Part shown: positions 22,278 through 33,284 of the stretch, piece after piece | Numbering within the stretch: position 1 is the first letter of the stretch | Layout of the letters: each line of letters opens with the position of its first letter | NCBI GenBank assembly: GCA_949592205.1 | Contig: CATIUR010000001.1 | Coordinates: 240,764,750-240,828,749 of the forward strand | Length of the DNA stretch: 64,000 nucleotides | Origin: Helichrysum umbraculigerum | Taxonomy: Eukaryota > Streptophyta > Magnoliopsida > Asterales > Asteraceae | Reading direction: 5' to 3' | The notes under the pieces: model-generated | Seen by the model: the letters and a program-made list of their open reading frames with translations, nothing else | What the model was told of the DNA's origin: nothing | Databases searched by the model: none | Position numbers and translations under genes: made by a program

Positions 22278-25200
22278 ATGCCGCCAAAGACAAGACCATA
22301 CACAGATGCCCAGATTACCTCCCTCATAACCCAGGCTGTTACTGAAGCCTTGGCTCGGAATACTCCACCAAGTTCCACGAGGAACAGCGATGCCGCTGAA
22401 ACCCCTACTGCTAAACCTTGTTCTTACAAGGACTTCCAGAACTGCAAACCCCTAAACTTTGCAGGTACTGAGGGAGCTATCGGTCTAGTACGCTGGATCG
22501 AGAAAGTTGAGTCTGTATTTCTGATCTGCAACTGTGCGGAGGGAGACAAAGTTAAGTTCTCCGTTAGTACTTTTACTGACACCGCACTCACCTGGTGGAA
22601 CACATATGCCCAGACTGTGGGTGTTGCTAATGCTTACAAACTCCCGTGGGAGGAGTTGAAGAAGATGTTGAGGGGCGAGTATTGCCCCAGGGATGAATTG
22701 AAACAACTAGAAGTGGAATTCTGGAACCACAAGATGCAGGGTGATGACATCACCGGATACACAAACCGTTTCCACCAACTGGCACTTCTGTGCCCCACCA
22801 TGGTCGATCCTGAGTACAAGAGGATCGAGAAATTTGTTGATGGTCTTCCTGAGAGACTCCAAGACCTGGTAACTTCTTCCAAACCGGGTACTATTCAGAG
22901 CGCCATCCGTATGGCCCATGAACTAACAGCAAATTATGTCCGCCGTGGCACAACTTCAACCCCATCTGCAAACAACAAACGCAAGTGGGAAGGAAACCAC
23001 AACTCATCCAACCAAACCTCCAACAAAAAGCCTGAGTACATTAAGGCTTATTCATCTGGAACTTCGGAGAAGAAGGGGTACAGCGGGAGCAGACCCTACT
23101 GTCCCAAATGCAACCGCCACCATGACGGTTCTTGCCCTTGCTCCAACTGCAAACGGTTCGGGCATCTAGCTAAGGATTGCCGAACGAACATTCTTACTCC
23201 CAACACCAATGCACCAAAGGCCTGCTTTGGGTGCGGAAATACAGGGCATTTCAAGAAAGATTGCCCAAAGCTGAAAAACAACAACAACCCTGCTCGCGGC
23301 AGATCATTCGTTATCAAGGCTGGGGAAGCCAGACAAGACCCGAACGTCGTGACGGGTACGTTCCTTCTCAACGACCTTACTACTTCTGTGTTATTTGATA
23401 CCGGTGCCGATAGAAGCTTCATTTCTGAGAAGTTTAGCCCTTTACTTGATATTACTCCCACTGCCTTAGATGCTAAATACATTGTAGAATTAGCTAACGG
23501 CAAACTGATTGAGACTGATAGCATCATACACAACTGTACACTTAACCTCACGAACGAAACGTTTCCCATTGATTTAATCCCTGTCGAGATCGGCAGCTTC
23601 GATATTATTGTCGGTATGGATTGGTTGTCCAAGCACCGAGCTGAAATCATCTGTCATGACAAACTCGTTCGCATACCTCTTGTCTCCGGTGGAACCTTAG
23701 TCCTACAAGGGGAGACCGGCAGACGGAATCTGAATATTGTATCCTGTCTGAAAACTAGAAAATATCTACGAAAAGGGTATCAAGCCATCCTCGCACATGT
23801 AACGGAGAAGAAGTCGGAGGAGAAGCGACTTGAGGATGTTCCAATCGTGCGGGATTTCCCGGAAGTCTTTCCTGAAGACTTACCCGGACTTCCGCCACCT
23901 AGACAAGTTGAATTTCAAATCGAACTTGTGCCCGGAGCTGCACCCGTGGCACGAGCCCCTTACCGTTTAGCACCATCCGAAATGCAGGAATTGTCTAACC
24001 AACTACAGGAACTCCTGGACAGAGGATTCATTCGACCAAGTTCCTCGCCTTGGGGAGCTCCGGTCTTATTCGTGAAAAAGAAAGATGGATCTTTCCGCGT
24101 GTGTATCGATTACCGAGAGCTGAATAAGCTAACCATAAAGAATCGGTATCCACTTCCTAGAATCGATGACCTATTTGACCAACTCCAGGGATCGAGTGTT
24201 TACTCAAAGATTGATCTACGGTCGGGTTATCATCAACTCCGAGTCCGTGACAATGATATCCCAAAGACAGCTTTCCGAACTCGTTATGGGCATTACGAAT
24301 TCCAAGTGATGCCATTCGGTTTAACCAACGCACCGGCCGTATTCATGGACCTTATGAATCGGGTGTGCAAACCATATCTTGACAAATTCGTCATTGTGTT
24401 CATCAACGATATTCTGATTTACTCCCGCAACGAGCAGGAACATGCTCAACATCTGAAAACCATTCTAGGACTTCTGAAACACGAAGAGTTATATGCCAAA
24501 TTCTCTAAGTGTGAGTTTTGGATTCGAACCGTTCAATTCCTCGGGCACGTGATTGACAGCCAAGGAATTCATGTTGATCCCTCCAAGATTGAAGCAATCA
24601 AGGGCTGGGAGTCACCGACCACTCCAACCGAAGTGAGACAATTCTTAGGTCTTGCTGGTTATTACCGCCGATTCATTGAAAACTTTTCAAGAATAGCTGT
24701 TCCCCTAACCACGCTGACTCAGAAAGATAAGAAGTTCGATTGGACTGATAAACAAGAGTCAGCCTTCCAGCTATTGAAAAACAAACTTTGCAGTGCACCA
24801 ATCTTGTCCTTACCCGAAGGCACCGACGATTTCGTAGTTTACTGCGACGCCTCACACCAAGGACTTGGTTGTGTGCTAATGCAACGGGAAAAAGTCATTG
24901 CCTATGCCTCACGACAACTGAAAATCCACGAGAAAAACTATACGACCCACGACCTTGAGTTAGGTGCTGTGGTCTTCGCATTGAAAATCTGGAGACATTA
25001 TCTCTACGGTACGAAAAGCACTATCTTTACCGATCACAAAAGTCTCCAACACATATTCGATCAGAAAGATCTAAACATGAGGCAACGTCGCTGGGTCGAG
25101 TTACTTAGTGACTACGACTGCGAGATCAAATACCATCCGGGCAAGGCTAACGTAGTTGCCGATGCCTTAAGCCGAAAAGAACGAGTGAAACCCCTTCGAG

Positions 25201-26687
25201 TCCGAGCACTTTCTATGATAATTCGTAACGAGCTTCCTGCTCAAATCCTTACCGCTCAACTTGAAGCACTCAACGATGAAAACTTGAAAAATGAAGCCTT
25301 GCGAGGCTTGGATAAACAATTCAAAATCAAACCCGATGGAACTCGATACTTCTCTAACCGGGTGTGGTTACCCAAATTCGGAAACTTGCGAGATTTGGTG
25401 ATGGCTGAAGCTCACAAATCTCGATACTCTATACATCCTGGTTCTGATAAGATGTATCATGACGTCAAAGGGTTGTATTGGTGGCCTAACATGAAAGCTG
25501 ACATTGCCTTGTACGTCAGTAAATGCCTAACCTGTTCCAAAGTCAAGGCCGAACACCAAAGACCCTCGGGGTTGCTCCAACAACCTGAAATTCCTCAATG
25601 GAAATGGGAACAGATTTCCATGGACTTCATCACCAAACTACCGAAAACTTCGAGTGGTTGCGATACCATTTGGGTGATCGTGGACCGTCTCACGAAATCT
25701 GCTCATTTTCTGGCCATCAAGGAAACCGACAAGATGGAGCGTCTGACTCGCATCTATGTCAAAGAAATCATCTCGCGACACGGTGTACCTATCTCGATCA
25801 TCTCGGATAGGGACAGCCGTTTTACTTCTAACTTTTGGCAATCACTACAAAAATCTCTTGGTACTCGTCTGGATATGAGTACTGCTTATCACCCGCAAAC
25901 AGATGGCCAAAGCGAGCGAACTATTCAAACACTGGAGGATATGTTACGAGCTTGCGTAGTTGACTTCGGTACTTCTTGGGAAAATCACTTACCGTTGTGC
26001 GAATTCTCGTACAATAACAGTTACCATACCAGCATAAAGGCTGCACCCTTCGAGGCACTTTACGGGCGTAAGTGCCGATCACCTATCTGTTGGACTGAGT
26101 TAGGAGATTCCCAACTCACGGGTCCAGATATTATTCATGAAACTACTGAGAAAATCATCGGTATTCAAAACCGGCTGAAAGCCGCACGTGATCGTCAGAA
26201 AAGCTATGCTGACGTGAGACGCAAACACCTTGAGTTCCAGGTAGGGGACAAAGTACTTCTCAAAGTGGCACCGTGGAAGGGTGTCATTCGATTCGGAAAG
26301 CGAGGCAAACTAAACCCTAGATACATCGGACCATTCGAAATCCTTGAAAGGATTGGCCCAGTGGCATACCGCCTGCAACTTCCTGCTGAACTTAGCAGCA
26401 TTCACAACACATTCCACATTTCTAACCTGAAGAAATGTCTGTCTGAGGAGACACTGATTATACCGCTCGACGAAATCCAAATCGATGATAAGCTTCATTT
26501 TGTCGAGGAACCTATGGAAATCATGGACCAGGAGGTTAAGCAATTGAAACAGAGTCGTATTCCCATCGTAAAAGTCAGGTGGAATTCTAGGCGCGGCCCT
26601 GAGTTCACCTGGGAACGGGAAGACCAAATGCGACAGAAATACCCACATCTCTTCCCAGACAACGCACCGTCCGTGCACTCAAGCTAA
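22278..26687 (+). CDS. Gag-pol polyprotein of element A (RT active site altered)
   Basis: One open frame of 1469 residues. Gag (about 50-250) includes WWNTY and FHQLALLCPTMV. Two zinc knuckles follow: C288/C291/H296/C301 and C316/C319/H324/C329. Protease has DTGAD at 374-378. RT has RVCIDYRELNKLTIKNRYPL and SKIDLRSGYHQ, but the catalytic box reads VFIND with Asn710-Asp711 where VFIDD is expected. RNase H begins VVYCDASHQGLGCVL. Integrase has an HHCC finger near 1050 and D1116, D1177, E1213 (D,D35E; HPQTDGQSERT). A chromodomain-like tail holds KVRWNSRRGPEFTWERED. There is no frameshift or stop. One G-to-A change (GAC to AAC at 24405) removes the first metal-binding Asp of RT, so this copy probably cannot reverse transcribe by itself. 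Confidence 0.95.
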   Translation: MPPKTRPYTDAQITSLITQAVTEALARNTPPSSTRNSDAAETPTAKPCSYKDFQNCKPLNFAGTEGAIGLVRWIEKVESVFLICNCAEGDKVKFSVSTFTDTALTWWNTYAQTVGVANAYKLPWEELKKMLRGEYCPRDELKQLEVEFWNHKMQGDDITGYTNRFHQLALLCPTMVDPEYKRIEKFVDGLPERLQDLVTSSKPGTIQSAIRMAHELTANYVRRGTTSTPSANNKRKWEGNHNSSNQTSNKKPEYIKAYSSGTSEKKGYSGSRPYCPKCNRHHDGSCPCSNCKRFGHLAKDCRTNILTPNTNAPKACFGCGNTGHFKKDCPKLKNNNNPARGRSFVIKAGEARQDPNVVTGTFLLNDLTTSVLFDTGADRSFISEKFSPLLDITPTALDAKYIVELANGKLIETDSIIHNCTLNLTNETFPIDLIPVEIGSFDIIVGMDWLSKHRAEIICHDKLVRIPLVSGGTLVLQGETGRRNLNIVSCLKTRKYLRKGYQAILAHVTEKKSEEKRLEDVPIVRDFPEVFPEDLPGLPPPRQVEFQIELVPGAAPVARAPYRLAPSEMQELSNQLQELLDRGFIRPSSSPWGAPVLFVKKKDGSFRVCIDYRELNKLTIKNRYPLPRIDDLFDQLQGSSVYSKIDLRSGYHQLRVRDNDIPKTAFRTRYGHYEFQVMPFGLTNAPAVFMDLMNRVCKPYLDKFVIVFINDILIYSRNEQEHAQHLKTILGLLKHEELYAKFSKCEFWIRTVQFLGHVIDSQGIHVDPSKIEAIKGWESPTTPTEVRQFLGLAGYYRRFIENFSRIAVPLTTLTQKDKKFDWTDKQESAFQLLKNKLCSAPILSLPEGTDDFVVYCDASHQGLGCVLMQREKVIAYASRQLKIHEKNYTTHDLELGAVVFALKIWRHYLYGTKSTIFTDHKSLQHIFDQKDLNMRQRRWVELLSDYDCEIKYHPGKANVVADALSRKERVKPLRVRALSMIIRNELPAQILTAQLEALNDENLKNEALRGLDKQFKIKPDGTRYFSNRVWLPKFGNLRDLVMAEAHKSRYSIHPGSDKMYHDVKGLYWWPNMKADIALYVSKCLTCSKVKAEHQRPSGLLQQPEIPQWKWEQISMDFITKLPKTSSGCDTIWVIVDRLTKSAHFLAIKETDKMERLTRIYVKEIISRHGVPISIISDRDSRFTSNFWQSLQKSLGTRLDMSTAYHPQTDGQSERTIQTLEDMLRACVVDFGTSWENHLPLCEFSYNNSYHTSIKAAPFEALYGRKCRSPICWTELGDSQLTGPDIIHETTEKIIGIQNRLKAARDRQKSYADVRRKHLEFQVGDKVLLKVAPWKGVIRFGKRGKLNPRYIGPFEILERIGPVAYRLQLPAELSSIHNTFHISNLKKCLSEETLIIPLDEIQIDDKLHFVEEPMEIMDQEVKQLKQSRIPIVKVRWNSRRGPEFTWEREDQMRQKYPHLFPDNAPSVHSS

Positions 26688-26720
26688 TTTCGGGACGAAA
26701 TTTCTTTAACAATGGGAGAA
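26685..26720 (+). other. TTTCGGGACGAAAT palindrome and polypurine tract of element A
   Basis: An ATTTCGGGACGAAAT near-palindrome overlaps the end of gag-pol, then AATGGGAGAA abuts the 3' LTR. The same pair precedes the 3' LTRs of B (about 52821-52854) and C (about 33248-33284). It primes plus-strand synthesis. Confidence 0.7.
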
Positions 26721-29153
26721 TGTAACACCTGCTAAATTAGGATAATTATTTATGCCTAATTAATTGTAACTAGTTGTAATTAGTATGTAATAGGACTAAT
26801 TGCAGACTCTATTTGTATATATATAAGGTGATTTATATATATATGAGTGTACTTACGCGATTTGGATTAATCGTACGAATTAATCGGACGGAGTCCGACA
26901 CAGTTACTTGGACGTTGGTGACAGAAACTTACCTAAATAATGAGAACGTATTTTATTATATAAAATACACAGCGAACAAACATTATTTATAATATCGCGA
27001 CGACATTTTAAATAATTTAACGAATACGTATTAAACGCGAGTTAAGAATTTTAATACTTCGACAAATGTTTTTATAATTAATTTCAAGGTATTTCATTAA
27101 AATATTCCCGTCACCTTTTAAAAATATAACTACTTGATTTAACGTTTAAACGACGGAGGAAACGAACACCGCACGGAGCGCGGAGGCGCGGACTGAAAAT
27201 GGGAGGCTTAACCTCCCACCTCCTTTTCTTTTCTTTTCATTTTCTCATTTCTTTCTCTTTCTTTCTCTCTTTTCTCTCTAATTTAAAACCACCACCAATA
27301 CCATAAATCGCAAAAATAACAACACGAAACGACACCGGATCACACCACTCCTTTGGAATAAAAGAACCACGGCATCCCGATCTACCTTTCCATCTTTTCG
27401 GATTTTCGATCCGACATTTTGTAAGTTTCCGACAAAACCCGAAACTCTCCGTTTTTACTCATTTTTACGTTTTTATGGTTTATATATGCCTAAAATGTCC
27501 AAAAATGGGTTGGGTAAAAGATTTGGACCTAACGGAAGTTTTTCGACCGATTTTCCGGCCACCAATTTCCGATCAGACCGCAACGTCGCAGAGACGCTGG
27601 GCTATCTGCGACGTAGCTCAAAACGTCGCAATACACCCCACTACGTCGCACATAGCGACGTCGTTACCGACGTCGCATTAAGTGGCCAACGTCGCACTTA
27701 GCGACATCGACCCCTACGTCGCGCAAATACTCAACGTCGCATATAGCGACGCCAGCCTTTACGTCGCATTAATTTGCGAATGTCACACTTAGCGACGTCG
27801 TACTCAACGTCGCAATCCTTACCTGCGACGTCGCACCCAACGTCGCAGAAATCAGAATTTTTAAAGAGATTTTCACTAAAACTATGTAGAAAATGTGCAT
27901 TTTTCCCTCCGAGCTGACTCGGCAGCTCGACCCCGACCAGGGGCTCTGCCCCTTGGACCCCGCCAAGGGGTTGCCACCCCTTGGAACCCCGCAACCAGGG
28001 GCGCTGCCCCCGGACCCCCGTCATTTCAGTAAAAAAAAAATGTTTCAAACGCAATGATAATACTTTGACTATTACTAATACAAACCGTCACCAATGGGCC
28101 AACCATGTTTTCTGAAAACAAACGATAACGAACCAACTTTGGACATAACGAGTTGTGTAGACAACTAGCCTAGATGGTCTTGCGAGACATCTACTTACTT
28201 AACTTTATATGTTTAGGCATTTAAAGGTTACGGGTTCGGAGAACCTACATACTACCTACCATTTGCTACTGCTTACTACTCGACTCAGGTGAGTCTTACG
28301 GCCCCACTTTTACTGTTTTATCTTATTGGGGGAGATACATGCTACTGATTTTCTTGAACACAAGTACTAAACTGTTTACTATACCAAACGAAATTGCATG
28401 AGTTTACTTACAAACAGAAGTCTTTCCATCATATATCGTTAGTTATGGACTTAAGCGCGAACACTAGTTAATGGATCCATTAGGGAAATGACCCTCCCCG
28501 CCCGGGGCAGTAGCGCTGCCACGTACCGATTTACACGTAGAAACGGGTGACTAATTATTCGTTACTGATGCTTGCTCATTTACGAGCATGTCACGGGAGC
28601 AAACTTATTACTTACGGGTTAAGCTTCGATTATGAGCCTCATGGCAACGGTATAAACTTACTTATTTACATTTGCTGGATTGCAAATACTGGTTTTACGA
28701 TTGCTGGATTGCAATTGCTGATTTTATGCCTGCGGGCATTACTAATGAAATCTCGTGTTCAACGCTGATATTACTTACAAACCTGTGAGATTCACCAACC
28801 TTTGGTTGACACTTTTTAGCATGTTTTCTCAGGTACCCGGATGGAGTAGGATTACTCCAGAATTTAACTAGAGTCGCATGATTTCAACACAACTGCATTA
28901 ACGGAGATTCTTAGCATTATCTTTTGTATATTACGATTATGTAATAGAATCTCCCGCTATACGCGTGGACCCTAGGGGAAACTACATTTTTGTATACGAA
29001 AACACTAAGTTTTCAAACATTATATCTATGGAATGTAACTAATTTACAAACGTTGCATATAGATGTCGTTTGCTTTATCTTTGTGCTGTGATATTTGATT
29101 AGTAACACCCCAAACTATGCTTCCGCAAAACAGTGAATTTCGGGGGTGTTACA
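26721..29153 (+). repeat. 3' LTR of element A
   Basis: About 99.4% identical by eye to 18731-21161. It carries a 4-bp insertion near 28221 and lacks one TA unit near 26823 relative to the 5' copy. It keeps the ACGTCGC array at 27579-27848. Confidence 0.93.
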
Positions 29154-30017
29154 GAGTTTGAAAAGAATGGTTAGTTGTGAGACTATGTAAAAGATTATGT
29201 TTATGTTTAAAAGTGAAGAAAGTATGTTTGTTTTGACTTTGATAAGTCAAATGTGCAGAAATGTTTGTTATTGGAGGGTCAAAACTTTAAACGGGTCAGT
29301 TAGTGTCAAAATGGGTTGTCATTGGGTCATGGTGTCCAAATGGGCTATGGTTATGTTATGAAAGTACTAAAAGTTGCTTTAAGTCTCATTTTAATAGTCA
29401 AAGCAATTGTCAAAGTCTGAAAGTCAGAAGATTAGTGGTTTGAGTATTGGTATGTTGATATTTTTGGTCAAAAAGTGTTCATCTCGAGTCAAAGGATCGT
29501 TTTGAGTTTAAATGTAAAATTTGAAAAAGTGGAAATAAGGAAATGTTTATATGATCAAAGTGAAGGTGTACGTAAATTTTCAGGTCAAAAGGATTCACGA
29601 GTCAAAAGTTATACGTGTTTGAATGTCGGTAGTTTTGAAAAAAAAAGGCAGTTTTGAGAAAAGGATTGTGTGCAACGGGGCAGTTTTGAGGGAAATTTTG
29701 AGGGCAAGGAAGCAGTCTTCAAGGGAAGGTGTAAACACGAAAAATGTTCATTTTGTTGTAGTAAAGGCGCCTATAAAATTTGGTGGTCTAACTGTCAACG
29801 AGTAAAAAGTTATACGTGTTTAAAAAAGGCGGTTTTGACTAAAATGGGCAGTTTTGGAAATGGGCAGTTTTGCCCCTAAAGTATAATGGATGTCTAACTC
29901 GCATAGTCTTGCGTATGTGATCTTGTGTAGTATTTTAATCGATTATTGGGACAAAAAGAAGAGTATATTAGTATAAAAAAAAAAAATTTTTTTGTTTACG
30001 AATTTCGGGGTGTTTCA

Positions 30018-33000
30018 AAAATAAAGTATAAATCATTGTGTGATTATGATTTGATAAATGCAAGGTGATTATAAATCCTTGTCAAGGCATTATGTGATAG
30101 TTGTCTGAAGTATAGTTGCTCCTTCGGGAGAATACTTGAAAATGTGGCTAAATGCTTATGTGTTGTGCCTTGATCATGATTGCGGTTGAATTATGATCTA
30201 GATGTTAAAAGTGGTAAAATTGAAAGTCAAAGTGGTCAACTAGTCTTTATATGCGTTGACAAGTTGTGAAAGGTCAAGGTTGAAAATTTGTTGTAATTGG
30301 CCTAAACATAATGAATTTTATGTGAAATTGGTGTTTTGATGGTATAATAGGACACCAATAGTGATAGTGGGTTAGTTTGACTTATAATAGTCAACGTAAT
30401 GTGAAATAGGTGATGAAATGGTAGTTATATGGGTTGAAACCCAAATGGGTTGTTAAAGTGCCAAATAGGTCACTTATTGGATAAATGGTTAAAACGTGTG
30501 GTGGTTCGTATATAACGAATGTTAAAGTGACTTTAAGTCATAAATATAGTAGCAAAATGTGTTGAAAGTGTTGTGGTAGTCAAAATGGTTGAAATTGGTA
30601 AAAGTGCCCATTTGGACCCTTAAACGGGTCGACTAGTTAAAACATGATAAAACAAGTATATGAGGGTGATGAAAGTGCCCACACGTCACAAATATATGTA
30701 TAAACATGTTGGCAAAGGGTTGAAATCAGAAAGTAAGCCAATTGGAATATGGCGTGTCACCAAAATGAGCTAAAATGGTCAAAAATGAGTCGTACGTCCG
30801 TTTTCTCGTAAAACGTGTAAATTGAAAAAGTGTAAAAAGGGAAAGTTTCATTTTGATCATATAAAAGTGCCTGCAAAATTTCAGACCTTAATTCTTTACG
30901 GTTTGAGAGATATTCGCGTTTAAATTTCGTATTTTTGCAACTAAAGTTGCAGGTCTGAAAATTTCTTAGGAACGCGATCCTAGCATGATTATCCGGATCG
31001 CGTTAGCATGTTGATTTCGGTGACAGATGTTTTCTAAAGGTGAACGCGATTCAGCCCTCTCATTCCGGATCGCGTTTGCATGAAAAATTTCGAAGGATTT
31101 TGCAAATTTTGAAAATGCACAAGTATTTTCAGGGTCACGGTTTAGTGACGAATTTCACTAACTCAGAATGAGTTGAAATTCGCATGGTCACTCGGAAACG
31201 GCCCAATGATCAAAGCTATATTTTATAGCCTAGTTAGTTTTTGGCCATTCGGGGCCATCTAGGGGTGGAAAATGGCATTTTACTGTTTTTCGGACCTTAT
31301 TTCGGACTTTTGACTTACGTTCTGTATTGGGCTTTTGTTTCCTTGAGCCCAGAGAACATTCATGTGTATATGTGCAATATTAAAACTTGTTTTAAAAGGT
31401 CCACATATGTTATTGTGTATGAGTGGTTCTCAGGTGGTTAAAATAACTGCAAAAAAAATCGGGTAGCAACTGGTATAGTTGATTGTTGCTAACCAGGGTT
31501 AGTAAACATTGATTATGGGATTATGTGGATCATATATGTGAATTAATTGAACATGATGAAGTATTTAAATCATGTAGAGTATTAGAAAGTGTTAAATTGA
31601 GCATTTTAAGAATTTGTAAAATAAGTACTAGAGCTCATACTTATGTGATAATTGAACATGAAATGCTCAATTGTAATTCAACTAAAGTTATCTAGATTGA
31701 TGAATATGTGTTGAATAATACACATAGTAGTGACAAAGTATTTAGTACTAAATGTACTATAAGTATTAATTGTTATACCAATGAATTAAATTGAATCAGG
31801 TAATAAAAAGGTTGATTGATGTAATTGTGTTGGACATTACATCTGTGTTAATGAAATAGTGGAAAGAATTATATCTACCTGATTATGTGATTAATTTTCA
31901 TTCAAAATGATAAATGAAATTGGTAGCAAGTTAATAAGTGGTTATATAACTGCTACAAAGTATTATTATACGTATGTTAATTATTGATATCACCTTGTGA
32001 GAAATGTGAGAATAAAAGTTAATCACTTTGAAGATTGATGGTATGAAGTGACCTGAAAACGAAGTGTACCTGACATAATATGACGACGTCTGGCCAACGT
32101 ATTTGTATTATGCCATTTTACATGGAATTATTGAGGTTACCAAGTACCAGAGAAATTAAAGTGATTTTGAAATAACAGGTAAGATATATTGACCTGTAGG
32201 GGAGAAATAGTCAATGATTGACTGAAATGAAAAAGTAATAAACCACTAATCTGTTGTTTTACTGTGGTACCTATGGTACAAGAAATGCATATGTGGTTAA
32301 TTGCAACTAGTATGAATTAAAATAAGAGTTAAGCAAAGTGGAGGTCAGTTGATTGTGAATAACAATGTGTTGAATATGTGACTAAAGACAGCACCTTATG
32401 TTGTTGAAAGATTTATGCTAATGCAGCATGGTATCAACTGGTGCTGATTTAGCATCCAACTGGATATGGTAGGATGCTAATTGAATATGTGATAATAGTT
32501 TTACCTATTGGATTTGACCTTTACATACTGCTTACTCTTATGTGTTTATGGTTATATGATTTAGATTACTTTCGAGTAAAGAGTTTCGTATAACCTAGTG
32601 GTTGTATATAAATACAAGTTATAAGTCAATAAAGAACTAGTTGCAAAAGTAAATATTCTAGAAATGTGTTAGCTAAAGAAATACATAGTTATTAGCTAAA
32701 TTGCTAGTTGTAAATTAAGTAGAACCTAAATTGTTAATGTGTATATTGTGGTATTTATTACCACTAGTGTTATTGACATAACAATAGAAAGTTCATATGA
32801 CTATGTGATTCTCTTATGTCAAGTGATTGTGTTGTATTCTTGGCTAGTTATAAATGATCATGTAAGTGATCAGTTAACTGTTTAGAGACAGGTTATATGC
32901 ACAGTATATGTGCAGTGGGAAAAGATAGAAATGTGTACATTTGGTTATGTGCATGTGAAAAGAATTCAATATATGTATATATATATTTATAAGTTACTCA

Positions 33001-33284
33001 AGGGAGTAACGTATGATATGTGTATATTGTGATAAAATAGTTGATTATGCTACACTTTATGCTGGATATTGCATTGATGATAGCTATTGGAATAGAGTAT
33101 AATGCATGTACAATTTGTGTTTGCAGGGATAAAGATATGCATAATGATAATATGCATAAACAATTTAAAATGTTACACACATTTTATGTACATATAGTAA
33201 ATGAGAGAATAGGTGATTCTATTAAATAGATTGGATAAGTATGATCAGATTTCGAGGACGAAATCTCTTTAAGGGGGAGATATT
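30018..33284 (+). other. Element C internal region, right part
   Basis: Starts with the second AAAAT (30018-30022). AT-rich, with no gag or pol. About 30960-31090 contains two ACGCGAT ... GGATCGCGT pairs. Near 33250-33284 it has the TTTCGAGGACGAAAT palindrome and purine tract that precede 3' LTRs in gypsy elements. Confidence 0.65.

Larger units (their letters stand above)
18731..29153 (+). mobile_element. Full-length Ty3/gypsy retrotransposon A (Tekay-type chromovirus)
   Basis: LTRs 18731-21161 and 26721-29153; perfect target duplication GAGTT (18726-18730, 29154-29158); primer site at 21165; purine tract just before the 3' LTR. Domain order gag, protease, RT, RNase H, integrase, chromodomain is that of chromoviruses. 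The C-terminal KVRWNSRRGPEFTWERED and the 2.4-kb LTRs point to the Tekay/Del clade. The LTRs differ by about 14 substitutions, mostly transitions, plus two small indels. At 1.3e-8 per site per year, 14 differences would be roughly 0.2 million years. Besides gag-pol it has an extra upstream open frame. Confidence 0.93.
17488..30017 (+). mobile_element. Solo LTR D (about 2.1 kb), split by element A
   Basis: Begins TGTAACACCCC at 17488 and ends GGGGTGTTTCA at 30017, with a perfect AAAAT duplication on both sides (17483-17487, 30018-30022). Once element A and one copy of its duplication are removed, the two pieces (17488-18730 and 29159-30017) make a 2.1-kb sequence with no primer site, purine tract or coding region. 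That is the expected remnant of recombination between the two LTRs of a full element. A donor-like CAAGGTAAGT at 18331 and an acceptor-like TTACAG at 18540-18545 lie within it. Confidence 0.82.

Noticed and set aside
22278..26687. Intact gag-pol taken as proof of an active element
   Set aside because: The RT catalytic box has Asn for the first Asp, so autonomous activity is doubtful despite the open frame.
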